Assembly: GCA_019454045.1 (NCBI GenBank)
Contig: SKCR01047732.1
Span: 1 to 64,000 of the forward strand
Source of the DNA: Zanthoxylum bungeanum
Taxonomy: Eukaryota; Streptophyta; Magnoliopsida; Sapindales; Rutaceae
Reading direction: 5' to 3'
Length of the DNA: 64,000 bases
The position numbers and the translations under genes are program-made. The notes beneath the pieces were generated by a model, which worked only from the letters and a program-made list of their open reading frames with translations, was not told the origin of the DNA and did not search any database. This document shows, one piece after another, positions 48,098 through 59,362 of the stretch (positions within the stretch are counted from its first letter, which is position 1; each line of letters opens with the position of its first letter).

Positions 48098-50276
48098 ATA
48101 GAGATGTCTTTAATATAAAGAAAAATACAAGTAGGAAGTCTGAATTAAATAATACTGAAGTATGACATATGAGATTGGGCCACATAGGTGTTAGACGTCT
48201 ATCCAAAATTGTAAAAGATGGTTTGATTGAAAATATTACCTTAGATCCTTATCCGACTTGTGAGTCATATATGCAAGGAAAAAAATACAAAGGCCCCATT
48301 TCAAGGTGTTGGACACAGTGTTGGAGATTTTCTGGGGCTGATACACAGTGATGTGTGTGGTCCATTAAATCATGCCGCTCATGATGGTTCAACATACTTT
48401 GTGACTTTCACAGATGACAAGTTTAAATATGGATATATCTATCTAATGAAACATAAGTCGGAAATATTTGACAAGTTCAAAATATAGATCTTGCCCAATA
48501 TAGCCTACCATGAACACTGCAACACAACGACATATCTGAACGTAGAAATCATACTTTATTGGGTATGGTGCGATCCATGATGAGCTATACAGATCTTTAT
48601 TATTACCTTTTGGGTTACGCTTTACAAACTGATGCCTACATACTTAATAGGGTTTTATCGAAAACTGTTTCTACGACCCCCTATCAGATATGGTTCGGTA
48701 GAAATCCAAGTCTTAGACATTTAAATATTTGGGGTTGTCCTGCATACTTTAGAATTAGGTAGCGGGATAAATTAGCACCCATATGGTATAAATATAGGTT
48801 CATTGGATATCCTGATAATTCCATGGGATATTAATTCTACGAATCTGAGCAACAAAATGTATTTGTAGTTCGCTTTGCAATTTTTCTTGAAAAGCAATTT
48901 TTGAGAGAAAATGGGAATTGTAGAGAGATTAAACTTGATGAGTTTGTTCCTAATATTAAGGAACCTAAGATGGAACCAGATATCTAATTAGATGAAGGAT
49001 CTACAACACAAGTTCTACGTAAGTCGAATAGAATATCAAGGCCTCTTGAGAGAATATTTTAACATCTGATGTGAGCCTTGATGTTCTCCTCTTGGAGGAA
49101 ATAGATCTGACTACATATAAGGAAGCGATATTGGATATCAATTCGGGAAAATGGCAGGAAGCCATGAAATTCGAAATGGATTCAATGCATGTCAATCAAG
49201 TCTGGGACTTAATTGAACTTCCTGAGGGAGTTAAATCTATTGGTTGTTAATCGGTTTACAAAATGAATCGAGGGCACGATGTAAATATGGAAACCTTTAA
49301 GGCCCTACTGTTAGAAAAAATGTTACACTCAACGTCCTGTGATTGAATATGAGGAAATTTTTCCACAAGTAGCCATGTTAAAATCTATTAGGATTCTTTT
49401 AGTCGTTGCTAGATATCACGATTATGAGATATGATATATGGATGTGAAAACCACTTTCCTAAATGGATTCCTAGAATAGAATATCTATATGGAACAACCA
49501 TAGGGTTTCGTATGCAGTGAGACTTGAAACTTGGTTTGTAAGCACCGGAAGTCTATTTATGGACTTAAACAGACATCCCAACTATGGAATCGTCATTTTG
49601 ATGAGATAATTATATTATCTGGATTCATCAAAAATGAGGAAGAACCATGTGTTTATAAGAAATTTAGTGGGAGGATGATATTTTTCTTAATCTTATATGT
49701 AGATGACATCTTTATCATAGGAAATGATATAGGGATGATGCAAAGTGTGAAAGCCTACATTTGCAAGAACTTCTCCATGAAAGATATGAGTGAAGCTTCA
49801 TATATACTAGGTATAAGGCTCTACCGAAATAGAGTTAGGAAGTTTATAGGGTTATGATAACGACGTACATTGATAAGATGTTAGAAAGCTACGGTTTTAC
49901 CAACTGCACGACAGCAAATGTACCTTTCCGATACGACATATATCTTTCGAAGAAAATGGCACCTAAAACTGAGGATGAGAGAGTTCGGATGTCTAACTTT
50001 CCATATGCTTCTTGTATTGGAAGCATAATATATGTTTTGTTATGTACTAGACCTGACATCAGTTTCGGCGTTTTATGACCAGCCGATATCAATCTGTTGT
50101 AGGTAATGATCATTGGACAGCCGTAAAATATATCCTAAAATATCTCAAAGGCACCAAGGATAAGTTTATGATATATGGAAAAAATGAGCTACAACTTAAG
50201 GGTTATACAAACTCCGACTTCCAGAGAGATCCAAATGATATAAAATTTATATCATGATACATATTTACCCTTAATG

Positions 50277-53200
50277 GTGAGCATTGGATGTCAATGCCAT
50301 AGGAACAATTGTTCTAGATCTCCCAAATGGATATAAATTAGTTTTGCATGACTGTTATTATGTTCCCTCACTTATCAGATAAATAATATCGCTGCCAATA
50401 TTAGATAAAGATGGATATAAAATAAAAATTAAGGATGCGACTTTATGTTTGTATGATAAAGAAAATTTATTGAAATGTGAATGTTATTTATCAAACAGTC
50501 ACTATGTTTTGGAAACATGTAAAGATGTCTTTAATACAAAGAAAACTACAAGCAGAAAGTCTGAATTAAATAATATTGAATTATGACATATGAGATTGGG
50601 CCACATAGGATTTAGACGTCTATCCAAATTGGTAAAGGATGGTTTGATTGAAAATCTTACCTTAGATCCTTATCCGATTTGTGAGTCATATATATAAGGA
50701 AAGAAGACAAAGGCCCCATTTCAAGGTGTTGGACACCTTACTGGAGATTTACTGGAGCTAATACACACTGATGTATGTGGTACATTAAATCATGTCACTC
50801 ATGATGGTTCAACATACTTTGTGATTTTCACAGATGATAAGTCTATGTTGGACAATTATGACCCATAGCATCACTATTTGTAAAAGACATTGTGGTTGTG
50901 GTACAAATTAACTATGTGGCAATGGAAATTGCATTTTATCTTTTCGTAATTTCATTACTTTAATATATATAAATGATAAAAGTCCTTATGATTAGTTCCG
51001 GATTATAAAATATGAGACATTATCAATCCATAACGGTTTAATCATTAAATATCTTCCGTCGTAGTATTATCGAGACTGGACATCGATAATGTGGAATAGA
51101 CTAGTATTGCACTTGTGCGTGTTATGGAAGCGTAACAGCATAGTTCTCATATATTTAAATATTGGATACTTATGCAAGTGTGATAGGAGGTTGTGTTTAT
51201 CGATAGTACCGAAACAGCTTCGCTCTGGATAGACCCCTCAGAATCCCATTGGTAGTATGACTATGTGTCTACGGGAATCCAAATCAGGGTAAGTGTATTT
51301 GGTCTTAACCTGAGACTTACATCGCTAGTACTTGAGATAATCAATACGCTTTGGTTTTGGTCGTCCGGGAATTTAACAGGTTCCGTGTACGCCTCTTCTG
51401 GATTTATTGAGAATTGTAATGTATTGGATGTGATGTCAAGACGGAAGTATCATTTCAGTCATATGGAGATGATGATCACACAAGGATACAGAACAGGTAC
51501 TATAATGTGTTGCAACCATCTGGATAATATGACAAGGTCATGATTGTCCGATTAAAGAGACTAGTTGCTTGTGATCCGATATATGCTTCATACGAGGTAA
51601 ACATTATTCCAGTCCCAGGCCTAGCATGTGACATTCGATACTGGATCGAAATATGCAATACTATGTATACTGCGCCTGACATAGGTTATATATTCCTTTA
51701 AGAATATTTCTAGAGAATTGGGTAGGCACGGTACTTTGCTAGAAGACAACCATGTCTCGTAAATCGGTAAGAATATAGTACGAGGTACTCACATGTTCGG
51801 ATAGTCCGATGACCGGATTTACTGCCAATATATCCAGGGATCTCATGGGTCGCTTCCCGAAGATTCACTGATGACGTATGATTCAAAAATAATTAATCTA
51901 GGATTAATTACGGCGAGAATTTATCTGGGATAAAATTCTATTTGAAGAGAAAGAACAATTAATTTGGAATTAATCGATAAAATATATATTCAATATATTA
52001 AACGAAATTAGATTTCGAAACGGAATTAAAATTAGATTTTAATTCAGGCGAACAAGTTAATTTAGAATTAATTCGTGAGTGACGTGAACAGTAATTTTGC
52101 TAGGCACGATTATTTAATAAAATTTGATTTAATTACGTCGCAACGGAAAATTCGTTAATTCGGAATTAACGAACCCGAGCTCGGGATGTGTTGCGGGTCC
52201 ACTCAGATTTTGAATTAAAGTGGGGCCCACAAGTCACATCACAAGTCACCTTTTTGTGATTGAAATCAAATCAACTTTGAGTAATGTGATACAAGTCACT
52301 TTTTTGAGTGATGGGAGTAGTTGAGAGACTTTAATGCCTTTTTCCCTCCAAAATTTGGTTTAGCTTTAGGGATATACCAAATATTGTGAAAGACTTTTGC
52401 ATTAAGTTTTTAGAAAACAAAAATAAAAGACTCTATCCTCTCCCAAAACCTTCTCTTGGCCGAATACCATAAGGGAAATGGGGAAGATTTCTGTTGCATT
52501 CTTCTTCCATTGCTAGCACACAAAGGATCATACTAGGTGATAGGGAAACTATTCTTTGAGTTTGGAATCTCATTACTCAAAGCTTGGAGCTCAACTAATT
52601 CAAAGAAAGCTTGGAGACTTTCAAATGAAGGAAAAATTTTGTTATCTTCACAACCATCCATCCGATCTTTGTAAGTATGTTTCCGCCATTCTTACTTTAA
52701 GTATTCACATTATTTCATGATTTATATGATCTTGGGAATGACTTAGAAACCCAACAGTCTAAATATGGATATATCTATCTGATGAAACATAAGTGGGAAA
52801 TATTTAAGAAGTTCAAAATATTCTGAAACGAAGTAGAAAAACAAATCGATAAATTCATCAAATGCCTTAGATCAGATCGAAGAGGTGAATACATAAGTGA
52901 AGAATTCAGAAATTATTTGAGGGAAAATGAAATTCTTGCTCAATTTAGCCCACCAGGAACACCGCAACACAACGGCGTATCTAAATGTAGAAATCATTCT
53001 TTATTTGATATGGTGTGATCCATGATGAGTTATACAGATCTTTATTATTACCTTTGGGGTCCTTAATAGGGTTTCATCGAAATCTATTTCTACCACCCTC
53101 TATCAGATATGGTTCGGTAGAAATCCAAGTCTTAGACATTTAAAGATTTGGGGTTGTCCTGCATACGTTAGAATTATGTAGCGGGATAAACTAGCACCCA

Positions 53201-53390
53201 GAGAGTATAAATATAGGTTCGTTGGATATCCTGATAATTCCATGGGATATCAATTCTACGAATCTGAGCAACGAAATGTATTTGTAGTTCAATTTGTAAC
53301 TTTTCTTGAAAAGTAATTTTTGAGAGAAAGTGAGAATTATAGAGAGATTAGACTTGATGAGTTTGATCCCAACATAAGCATAAGCAAAAG
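50277..53390 (+). mobile_element. Copia pol array, unit 3 (truncated, split by solo LTR)
   Basis: It starts again in protease (ALDVNAIGTIVLDLPNGYKL region, 50281), passes GAG-pre-integrase (50580-50700) and integrase start (LLELIHTDVCGTLNHVTHDGS), is split by the solo LTR 50846-52756, continues in integrase (CLRSDRRGEYIS, SPPGTPQHNGVS) and the GCPAYVR segment, and stops in the region before RT at about 53390, where gypsy-like sequence follows. It shares the TAA at 50380 with the other units, but here the TGA seen after VKV in units 1 and 2 is a GGA codon. Confidence 0.83.
50846..52756 (+). repeat. Family A solo LTR 2 (1911 bp)
   Basis: It begins TGTTGGACAATTATGACCC and ends AGAAACCCAACA. The perfect 5-bp TSD GTCTA lies at 50841-50845 and 52757-52761, and the host copia sequence (GATGATAAGTCTA then AATATGGATATATC) rejoins when the LTR is removed. 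The ends are the intact TG...CA. The hairpin chain at 51890-52185 is the clearest in the window. Confidence 0.95.
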
Positions 53391-54425
53391 CTTCAGTAAG
53401 CTATACACAAGTAATTCTTGAGAGATTGGCCTAAGTTAGAGAAGTTTTTAGAGAAGCTTGTGAGGTCTCTAAAACATTTCATTTATGAGAAATCAAGATT
53501 AGATCTTGAAGTGAAGCTTACTAGCATTGGAAATCAAGGTTGGGTCTTGAAGTCAAGCTTACATACCTTGGAAGTTCTCCAACAATTTCAACAAAGGAGA
53601 AGTAGATTGGATCTTGCATCAAGCTTACTAGGTAATAATGGATCTTCTCCTAAGCTATGATCATTTGTGTATTAGATGCATGAGCACATAGCTTAATGTT
53701 GAAATAAGACTAATCAATTGTGTTAGGATACTTAATAAGTATAACCCGACATGCTTATGTATTAGGTCAAAGATGTTCATGTTGCACATGGAACAATTAA
53801 TAAGAGTTTGGAACTCTAGATTAAAGCTTAGAGCTATAGCTACCATTCTATATTCACTTGACCACTTTTAGGTGAAGTATAATTATTCATGAGACATTTC
53901 TAATTGGGATTCTAAAATGATTCGTGATTAGATTCGAACAAATGCATATAGGTATTTAGAATACATGTATGCTAGTCGTAAAATATGTGTTGATATTGGT
54001 TATGAAGTTAAAATTAGATTTTAAGTGTATTTGAAGTATTGAGAGAAAATTGGAAGTGTTAGTAATGTTTTGAAAAAAATATATTCACTGCCCGATCTGC
54101 ATCGCGACACAAACCCTTTCGCGTCACGACGCTTCGTTGTTCACGTTCAGCATGCTCTCAGCATTTTGGGTGGCATCGCGACGTTCACGACTTGCGTCGC
54201 GATGCCTAGACCTAATTCATATTAAAACTTATTTTCTCCGTTTCGGAGCTTCCGGACTCCGATTGGGTCCCCTTTTTTCCTACGAACTCGTATCGGAATG
54301 TAGTTTTGCATTAAAATATTTTAAAATACACCTATCCTTGATATCCATGGGTTATACCCATTTCCGCAATTCGGGACATCGATCCGACCCTAAGGGTTCC
54401 ACAACTGCCCTAACAGCAAAAAGAG
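53391..54425. mobile_element. Gypsy-related fragment (non-coding and LTR pieces)
   Basis: 53425-53650 matches 24005-24190 in reverse complement (TTAGATCTTGAAGTGAAGCT, AAGTAGATTGGATCTTGCAT), so it comes from the same gypsy-associated repeat in the other orientation. 54090-54210 has the GCGTCGCGA-type CG-rich words of the LTR at 25515-27210. Frames here are incidental. Confidence 0.6.
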
Positions 54426-54426
54426 G

Positions 54427-55099
54427 TGTCATAAACATAAGTAGACTGCCCACTTTAATAATGTCTATAATAATCTCATCATAATTTTTCAATATATATA
54501 GTACAACTCTTGTAATTTTTTTGATTCAAGAACCATGAAGCTAATTACAAGTTGCTTTCTTGAGCGTTTTATCTCTAGTTTTCATCTCTTTCTCTTTTTA
54601 TCTTAATTATTTTGTCAAATTTATTATCTATAAAAACATATTCATGAAATTCTTTCTTTTATTTTATATCAATAATGGCTGTTACTGTGATCAATTACAA
54701 ATGCTTAACATGGTAAATGATTGGCCCTCGCCCAGTAGACACGTTTAAATAATTAAATTAATCTTTTACATTAATATATTATAATCTAAAATGTATATGG
54801 TAATCTAAATAAATACATTTATAATATAATTAAAAAATCATTCGGGATTTTGTAATTTTCAATGGTTTAATTTATAATTTAGGGAGTTATTTTTATTATT
54901 TACTTAGTATTAACAGTAGAAAAAATTTAAGGGGAATCGACTGATCCCTTAACATATAACAGGCTTGCCCATGTACTATATATCTATTTTTTTAATAAAG
55001 GAAACGATCATGTGTGCGCTATAACTCATGGACTATATTGAGGGCGTGAGAAAAAAATATAGATTGATGACTTATTGTTATTATCATTACTAGCACAAA
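54427..55099. repeat. LTR-like direct repeat, left copy
   Basis: It begins TGTCATAAACATAAG and runs to TACTAGCACAAAT. It matches 56427-57129 along its length (shared CATCATAATTTTTCAATATA, AAACGATCATGTGTGCGCTA, ATTGAGGGCGTGAG). No coding sequence is present. Confidence 0.7.
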
Positions 55100-55612
55100 T
55101 CGAATCCCTTCGTCTTCAGACGTCAATATCTTCGTCTCCTCTTGTTGCTCTTCAATCTTTCTCTTTGGATCTCTCTAAAATATGTGTTTAGAACTCTTTT
55201 GTTGTGTCTAATGAGCCTCCCTAGGGTTTTGGACGTAATTTTATATTTATAGGAAACCCTGGAGTCCTGCTATGTATATGCTACTGCTTATTCTGAAGAG
55301 TCTTAATTTTCGCCGCAGCATCGCGATACCAGAAGTTGGCGTCGCGGCTCCAAATCCTCGGGATAATTGTATTAAGTTACGCTGAGCATCGCGACGCCAC
55401 TCCTTTTCCCAGGATACGTATTTTCAGCTTGTTTATGCTTTTCCCGCGTACTTCCGTTGCTCCCAAAACCCGTACAATTGCTCCAAATTCATGCTCTAAT
55501 GTTTCCTATCAGTAAAACACTAAACAACTCCAAAATACATTAAATCACATGGAATCTAACAAAATAATAAGCTGATGACGCATGAATAAGTGTGTATAAA
55601 TCACACTTATCA
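55100..55612 (-). repeat. Gypsy LTR fragment
   Basis: On the minus strand it would begin TGATAAGTGTGATTTATACA at 55612. It has three GCATCGCGA/GGCGTCGCG words (55318-55400), as in the other gypsy LTR pieces. It is cut off on the left, where the LTR-like direct repeat ends. Confidence 0.55.
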
Positions 55613-56415
55613 ATATCTCATACATATTTTCAAATCTTCTTCCTATGAAACATTCCATAATCTTCAAGCAAACGGATCACACACACTTATCCCACATAAT
55701 TATCACAAAGTCAGTCACATCCACTCAAAAGAAGCAGGATACACACAAGAATTCTCTATACAGTCAAATGACGCTCATTATCAGAAACGGAACACAATAC
55801 AAAATTTTTTCACACAAACGCATACGTTATTAGAAACGGAAGTACATCAGTCAACTCCATTCATAATTAGAAACATAAATCCGAATGTGAATTCCTTACC
55901 GACAAACTTATACATTATCATAAATAAAAACACATGCCATTTGACACTGGCTACATATATTACAACAACAATATATGAAGATAATGATGCTTATATTGCA
56001 TGAATTAGAGGGAGGTACATTAAGGAAGACATAACCAAACACATTTCACCAAAGTTTTTTTACACTTATGAGCTTCAGCAGGGCAAACAAATAATATTAA
56101 GCAAATACGCTCAACTAAATAACTTTGCTGATTTATTTGCCAAAGCTTGGTCGATAATAACTTTTGATAAACTTATACATAGCATTTACATACGTCGACT
56201 TAGTAGATTATCTTAATAATATATTTTAAGGGGGACGTTTCATCAGGGAAGGATATTTATTGAAGTGATAAACTACATTTAGATAAGAATATATTATATT
56301 CTATTTTCTTCGTCCAAATTTTATTCTATTGGGTTTCATTTGTAAGGTTTTTTTTGAAACAATATTATACTCATCCAAATGTTAAATAAATTATGTTAGG
56401 TTAAAATCGTAGGGC
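55613..56415. repeat. Non-coding internal fragment shared with 29335-30060
   Basis: Matches 29335-30060 in the same orientation. One extra ~60-bp block (56106-56170, CTCAACTAAATAACTTTGCTG) is present here only. Overlapping frames have no domain. Confidence 0.65.
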
Positions 56416-56426
56416 CCAAAAGGAGA

Positions 56427-57129
56427 TGTCATAAACATACGTGGTCTCCCCACTTTAATAATGTTTATATTCCATATTATTTAGGTATAATAATCTCATC
56501 ATAATTTTTCAATATATAGAAAACAACTCTTATAATTTTGTTGATTTAATAACTATGAAGCTAATTACAAGGTGCTTTCTTAAGCGTTTTATCTCTAGTT
56601 TTAATCTCTTTATTATTTTGTCAAAATTTTTATCTATAGAAACATATTCATAAAATATTTTCTTTTATTTTATATCAATAATGGCTGTACTGTACTACAA
56701 TTACAAATGCTTAACATGGCCCTCGCCCTGTAAACACGTTTAAATAATTACATAATCTCTTACATTAATTTATTATAATCTAAAATGTATATCGTAATCT
56801 AAATAAATATATTTATAATATAATTAAAAAATCGTTAAGCATTAATTCTAAAATCTTCTATCAAGGGCGACATTAGGAGGTTTCAATAGTTTAATTTATG
56901 AATTTACGGAGATATTTTTATTATTTTTTTAGTATTAATAGTATAAAAAAAATTTAAGGGAGATCGATTAATCCACTAATATATAAGAGGCTTCCCCATG
57001 TACTCTATATCTATTTTTTTAATAAAAGAAACGATCATGTGTGCGCTATAACTCATGCACTATATTGAGGGCGTGAGGAAAAAAAAAACAGATTGATGAC
57101 TTATTGCTAATATCATTAGTAGCACAAAT
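56427..57129. repeat. LTR-like direct repeat, right copy
   Basis: The partner of 54427-55099, starting TGTCATAAACATACG and ending TAGTAGCACAAAT. Differences are scattered substitutions and short indels. Confidence 0.7.
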
Positions 57130-58407
57130 TCCGCATTTTACGTGAATTGAACATATCTTAAATATTTATGATTTATTTTTTTGAGTTGATTATATTTTTA
57201 TTCTTAATGATGGATCGCTGATGACTTGGCAATTTGATTAATTGGGAATGAGAGTTGAAGAGTTATACGAGATAATATCTCTGAGATATATGACATATAC
57301 ATCCGAAATATAATATAATTTTCGGAGTTATTCAATGTAAGAGATTATATATAAAATTAATCTTGATGGATAAAAAAACAGAACGAGATGAATTGAATCA
57401 TGCAAAAAAAAAAAAGAAAAAACTTATTATATCTCAATTTTGATTCAATTTAACATTCTTAAGACGCTGTGAATTTATCTCCATTATATATATATATATA
57501 TAATATATATATATTTAATTTTGTATGTTAAGAACAAATCATGTTTATATTATCCAGGGAAAAAATATTTTTTGATTGATCCATCTCCATACTCTTCATT
57601 CGCCTCGTAAAATAAATTAATTACAGGAAATTATCAATCGTATATCTAATATATGACATATTATAATAAATAAATAATTTTTGAAACTTTATTTATCTAT
57701 CTTCCTATAGATTATAAAGTGTATCAAAAGTCTAAAAAAGTCAATATATTTTATACCATATGTATACACTATGTTTGACACACGTTTCAATCGTACACTT
57801 TGCAATCTTTGATGAACCGGTAAGTAAAATTTCAAGATATGTAAATTTTTGATAACATTGATAATTTATCAAAAATTAAAGTCGATTTAAACAAATCATA
57901 TACTTACCTCAAAAAAATTTCAATTCTTATGTTTTAGATTGATTTTTACTTGGGGATTTAAGGATTTTGTTTATTTGATAAATAAATAGATGTCACACGT
58001 GTTAAATGAAACAACAATGTCACTGGTGATGTTGAAAGACATTTAATTTTTATATTTATAAAGATTTTTTTATTTTTTACCTTTCTTTTTATAATATCCC
58101 TAATCTATCCTCAAATTGACTGGTCATAAAAGCCAAAATAATTTTTAATGAAAGCATTTAAATAAGAAAAACAAAAACAAAAATGTAAAAATGATATTTT
58201 TGACGAATGATGACATTCACCAGATGAAATACCTTCGATTACACAAATGTATATACTCGCTTCCGTTGTTAGCCGCGTGTCCTCGTAAACGATTCCTATT
58301 GGCTAAGGTAACATTACCAAATAACCCCTCACGTAAGCCCCTACGAGTAGTCCACAAATCGAGCGAGTAGGTCTCTGTACCTACTCCCACAGAACACGGC
58401 TAGTCGT
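57130..58407. other. Intergenic, no gene recognised
   Basis: AT-rich DNA with a TA microsatellite near 57485-57512. GC rises after about 58250, where GTAGGTCTCTGTACCTAC (58364-58386 region) and other non-AT-rich text appear, but no frame or motif is convincing. Confidence 0.55.
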
Positions 58408-58520
58408 TTAGCAGAAGAAAATTACTACTCCCGCCCCCCCGACATGCGCCCCTCCATTTGTCTCCCCGGAAATTTCAAATTTGCCCCTATGGGAGTGAAA
58501 AATTTCCTTCCCACTGATGT

Positions 58521-58614
58521 AGTTTTGCGCCCTAGCAAAACTATGTCATAGTTTTGCGCCCCAGCAAAACTAGCAAAACTTCCCACTGACACAGTTTTGC
58601 GCCCTAGCAAAACT
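58521..58614. repeat. Three hairpins with stem AGTTTTGC/GCAAAACT
   Basis: AGTTTTGC-GCCCTA-GCAAAACT is at 58521-58542, a version with loop GCCCCA at 58550-58571, and the first version again at 58593-58614. Each has a perfect 8-bp stem and a 6-nt loop. Part of the flanking CCCACTGA is repeated too, so they arose by local duplication. Confidence 0.85.
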
Positions 58615-58715
58615 ATGTTATAAATTTTGACATAGTCTATTTGATTCTGATTCTGATTTTATTTTTACTTTATTAAAAATTATTTGTCTTATTTAATTTC
58701 GTGAATCAGTAACCA

Positions 58716-58853
58716 ATGTGGTGGTGGGAACATTCATTATACGAAGCTAAAGAATGGGCAAATCGTTATAGAATTCGTAATCAATTATGGTACGAAGTAT
58801 TGAGTATCTCACCAAGTGCGCTAGGAGGAGACTTTGGAGGCAAAATAGATTAA
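58716..58853 (+). CDS. Short unknown frame inside the MULE-like element (45 codons)
   Basis: ATG at 58716 opens MWWWEHSLYEAKEWANRYRI, and the frame ends GGDFGGKID then TAA at 58853. The amino-acid mix (Trp, Tyr, charged residues) looks like genuine protein and unlike frames in the AT-rich surroundings. A CAG at 58708-58710 could be a splice acceptor, so this may be a last exon captured with some intron (58625-58710) and 3' untranslated sequence. An in-frame TAA precedes the ATG. I do not recognise the family. Confidence 0.3.
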   Translation: MWWWEHSLYEAKEWANRYRIRNQLWYEVLSISPSALGGDFGGKID

Positions 58854-59162
58854 AATTTGTGTTTTTATATTTTTAAGTGTATTTTTTTATGTTGTTATTT
58901 GTACTCTTTTTTAAATATATATTTCTCTGATATACATGAGAATATTTTTATAATACATAAGTAGTGTTGAATAAATTAAAAAAAAAATCACAAAAATTAA
59001 ATAAATAAATGAACACAAAATAATTAATAATAAATATGAAATTTGTAATATTTATTAAACAAATAAAAAAGATTAGATATATAAAGAACAAAAAATATAA
59101 ATTTTAAAAATAAACAAAATTAAAAAATTTATTAATAAATAAAAAAATGTAAGTTCTGTTAA

Positions 59163-59166
<4 letters not shown>

Positions 59167-59232
<66 letters not shown>
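59167..59232. repeat. (TA)n microsatellite
   Basis: About thirty TA units with one break at 59206-59208. Confidence 0.93.
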
Positions 59233-59362
59233 GAGTGTTAAATAAGTGTATATATTGGGAGAATGGATTTTTATAAAAGAGATGGGTAATTTTGACATTT
59301 TAAGTAGGAGAGAGAGGATATGAAATTTTGGGGAGGTGGGAGTAGTAGCCCTCTTAGCAGAA

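Larger units (their letters stand above)
45531..50276 (+). mobile_element. Copia pol array, unit 2 (split by solo LTR)
   Basis: It restarts in protease (ETLDVKVV, TVVLDVSNGCKLNLHDCYYV), is interrupted by the solo LTR 45779-48097, and continues with GAG-pre-integrase (48169), integrase (LGLIHSDVCGPLNHAAHDGS), the region AYILNRVLSKTVSTTPYQIW (48640-48700), RT (KSIYGLKQTSQLWNRHFDEII; LYVDDIFIIGND 49697-49732), and RNase H up to IFTLNG at 50276. The integrase core has a deletion after position 48486. Net length is about 2.42 kb. It shares the stops TAA (45635) and TGA (50255) with unit 1. Confidence 0.88.
58417..59353. mobile_element. 937-bp MULE-like element, possible Pack-MULE
   Basis: A perfect 9-bp direct repeat TTAGCAGAA flanks it (58408-58416 and 59354-59362). 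The ends are an imperfect inverted pair: left GAAAATTACTACTCCCGCCC and right, in reverse complement, GAGGGCTACTACTCCCACCT. 9-bp TSDs and G-starting TIRs fit Mutator-like elements. The interior is heterogeneous: a GC-rich patch, three AGTTTTGC hairpins, a short frame at 58716-58853 whose codon composition differs from the surroundings, and a long TA microsatellite. No transposase is present. Confidence 0.78.

Noticed and set aside
42482..53390. CRISPR-like or satellite explanation of the repeated units
   Set aside because: The units are 2.4 kb and encode copia protease, integrase, RT and RNase H pieces; there is no short repeat-spacer structure.
55590..56003. 137-codon frame rich in His/Thr/Asn
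   Set aside because: The matching region at 29335-29730 is broken by stops, so the frame is not conserved; composition is that of repeat DNA.
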